Source: JBMZCV01 sp049613665 (GTDB lineage Bacteria; Bacteroidota; Bacteroidia; Chitinophagales; UBA2359). From it: DNA of 36,175 bases. The DNA lies in assembly GCA_049613665.1 (NCBI GenBank), contig JBMZCV010000031.1, positions 1-36,175 on the forward strand, read 5' to 3'. The position numbers and the translations under genes were made by a program. Every line of letters begins with the position of its first letter. The first letter of the stretch is position 1. Positions 34,411 through 36,175 of the stretch are shown here, piece by piece. The notes beneath the pieces were generated by a model that worked only from the letters and a program-made list of their open reading frames with translations, was not told the DNA's origin and made no database searches.

Positions 34411-36175
34411 ATGCCGAATATCAATTTTGATATTTTCGATAAATTATGGACAAAAGTTGAACAGCAATTTAAAGCCGAAAACGATAAGAATTTCACTTTA
34501 GACAACTTAGCTATTGCCCTCGACGAAGAAGACTTGCCGCTAAGACCCTTAGATTTCACGAATATTGAACAAAAATATCTAAAAAAAAGAAACGACACGC
34601 CGCTACCACAAACTTTTAAAGGCTCTAATACAACACTCAAATATTTGCTACAATATGCCAAAGTAGAAAGCTTGGATAAACTCATAGAGAATATAGACGA
34701 TGTAATAGAAGAGCTTGAGAGAGAAAATGATAGAACCTGGCGTTTTTTGGGCAGAAAAGAAGAACTGCGAAAAATGAATGATTTTTTGCAAGACGATACC
34801 AAACGCATTTTGGAAATCTCTGGCGTGCCGATGATTGGAAAAACGGCTTTGGTCAATCATTTTTTAGACAAAAACCATAAAGCAAAGCAGTATGATGTGC
34901 GAGAAGTGAAGCTCACAACAAGCGAAAATGTAGAGAAAACGCTTTTTATGACACATTTTCTAAATGATTTTGAAAGCTACAAAAAACCAACTATCATTAT
35001 CATCGAAAATTTTGAGGAAGCACTAGAATGGACAAGTGTTGAAATAAGCGAAGAAGATGGCGAAGAAGTGCAGCTACACGACATCAAAAAAGCATATAAA
35101 GGCGGTAGCTTGAAGGCTTTTATAGAAAAAATTGCGGAAAGCCAACATCTAAAACTTATCTTAGAAACACGATTTCTCATCAACTTTCCTGAATTTTTGG
35201 ATTACGAAAAAGTCAAGCAAAAAACAAAAAGATTGCCGCTCTCTGGCTTGCCTACCTCAGAGTTTTGGAATTTGTATAAAAAATTTGATATTTCGAAAGA
35301 AGACTTCGAGAAAATATGCCACAATTTAAACAATCATACAGGTTTATTGGCTTTTGTATTCAAAAATGATTTTTATTATAGCGAGTTGTATCAAGCTATT
35401 CAACGACCACAACATGCTTTAAGAAAGCTTTGGAAATTGGTCAGCAAGCTTATCAATCGTTTAAATGAAACAGAAATTTATACACTTTGCTTTTTATCAG
35501 CCATAGAAACACCTATTACTTTTCGAAAGCTATTTGATGCCCTGCAAGAACTACCACAACTCGCCAAAAAAGACGAAGACACTATGCAAATGGTTTTGAT
35601 GTCTTTAGAAAAAAAACTGTTTGTGCAGCCTCCCCAAAGACAAGCAATGTATGAGATAAATCCTTTTCTTAGAGAAGTGTGTTATGTAAATTTTCAAAAA
35701 GGGTACAACAAAAAATATGCAGATGCTGTAAAAGCCCTACCTTTCTTAAAACAATACGGCAAAACACGACAATACAACAAAAGCCAACAGCTTTTTTTGC
35801 AAGGAGAGTTTATTGAACTATTGCGTTTGGGCATAAGAAATAGAAAAGAAAAAAAATATGCCGAGGCTCACGAAGCTTTTAATTTAGGTTTGCAAATAAA
35901 TCCTAAAAAAGAAGTAGTTTACAACGAAATAGGTTTAACTTTTAAGTTTGAAAAAAAATATGACAAAGCCATTGAAGTTTTACAAAAAGCTGTTGCTTTA
36001 GGAAATATTCACAGCTATAATGAATTAGCGATTTGCTATAAAGAACAGGGGAAGTTTGACAAAGCCATTGAAGTTTTACAAAAAGCGACAAAAGATTTTC
36101 CGAATAACGAAAGACTTTTAAATGAATTAGCGATTTGCTATAAAGAACAGGGGAAGTTTGACAAAGCCATTGAAG
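34411..36175 (+). CDS. STAND-like P-loop NTPase with TPR repeats (5' part)
   Basis: An open frame of 588 codons without a stop that runs off the window end. Residues 1-115 form a helical N-terminal region I do not recognise. RFLGRKEELRKM (121-132) is the usual entry to an NB-ARC/AAA-type domain, followed by Walker A GVPMIGKT (138-145) and a Walker B-like strand TIIIIENFEE (194-203) in which Glu replaces the first Asp. A further helical part (about 260-470) leads into tetratricopeptide repeats from about residue 490 (YAEAHEAFNLGLQINP, YDKAIEVLQKAV, FDKAIEVLQKAT). The layout is that of STAND signal-transduction ATPases, which assemble when the repeat region senses a partner and which include bacterial immune proteins. 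A defence role is only a possibility. The last two TPR units share 55 identical bases. Confidence 0.82.
   Translation, partial: MPNINFDIFDKLWTKVEQQFKAENDKNFTLDNLAIALDEEDLPLRPLDFTNIEQKYLKKRNDTPLPQTFKGSNTTLKYLLQYAKVESLDKLIENIDDVIEELERENDRTWRFLGRKEELRKMNDFLQDDTKRILEISGVPMIGKTALVNHFLDKNHKAKQYDVREVKLTTSENVEKTLFMTHFLNDFESYKKPTIIIIENFEEALEWTSVEISEEDGEEVQLHDIKKAYKGGSLKAFIEKIAESQHLKLILETRFLINFPEFLDYEKVKQKTKRLPLSGLPTSEFWNLYKKFDISKEDFEKICHNLNNHTGLLAFVFKNDFYYSELYQAIQRPQHALRKLWKLVSKLINRLNETEIYTLCFLSAIETPITFRKLFDALQELPQLAKKDEDTMQMVLMSLEKKLFVQPPQRQAMYEINPFLREVCYVNFQKGYNKKYADAVKALPFLKQYGKTRQYNKSQQLFLQGEFIELLRLGIRNRKEKKYAEAHEAFNLGLQINPKKEVVYNEIGLTFKFEKKYDKAIEVLQKAVALGNIHSYNELAICYKEQGKFDKAIEVLQKATKDFPNNERLLNELAICYKEQGKFDKAIE
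36019..36175 (+). repeat. TPR-encoding direct repeats, 102-bp period
   Basis: The 55 bp from 36019 to 36073 recur exactly at 36121-36175, the window edge, at a spacing of 102 bp, which is one 34-residue TPR unit. The interval encodes NELAICYKEQGKFDKAIE twice. More units probably follow beyond the window. Confidence 0.9.

Noticed and set aside
34359..34856. Minus-strand frame of 165 codons opposite the NTPase-TPR gene
   Set aside because: Its product is low-complexity Ser/Phe/Lys sequence, the expected mirror of the AT-rich plus-strand gene, which has clear motifs.

Overview
The window is AT-rich bacterial DNA from a member of the Bacteroidota; I cannot place it below phylum. The evidence is a C-terminal type IX secretion (T9SS) type B sorting domain on a giant surface protein, a DUF4249 lipoprotein, several lipoproteins with Bacteroidota-style lipoboxes, and promoter elements of the TAnnTTTG class. 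No rRNA, tRNA, CRISPR array or full insertion sequence was found.

Layout. 1-1700: an rlmI-type 23S rRNA methyltransferase gene bracketed by inverted-repeat elements that share one terminal sequence. 1712-5340: a DUF4249 lipoprotein, a complete MITE-like element with a target duplication, a small membrane protein, and a tandem array of three paralogous lipoproteins on the minus strand. 5497-7308: mazG, a four-helix-bundle (23S rRNA IVP-like) gene between 66-bp perfect direct repeats, and a PAP2 phosphatase, followed by a second copy of the MITE. 7670-14492: a housekeeping block with the gyrase/topoisomerase IV A subunit, a large membrane protein of unknown role, a DUF4112 protein and purB. 14523-14790: a strong terminator and an unrelated inverted-repeat element.

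14814-21153 (minus strand): a class I methyltransferase and a type III restriction-modification operon ordered mod, four-helix-bundle gene, res. A second, nearly identical four-helix-bundle gene therefore sits between mod and res. TTTTTAG heptamer repeats and relatives occur in the leaders of mod, the four-helix gene and res, and also inside the mod reading frame, where they encode LKTKN peptides.

21160-21783 is a repeat-rich intergenic island with a truncated third MITE copy. 21784-33936 encodes one secreted protein of about 4050 residues built from at least two families of tandem modules and ending in the T9SS sorting domain. 34411 to the window end is the 5' part of a P-loop NTPase-TPR (STAND-like) gene whose TPR units are still near-identical at DNA level.

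The most unusual signal is the repeat-embedded four-helix-bundle gene. It is present twice, each time between direct repeats, and once inside a restriction-modification operon. The same repeat vocabulary has become leader and coding sequence of the neighbouring genes.
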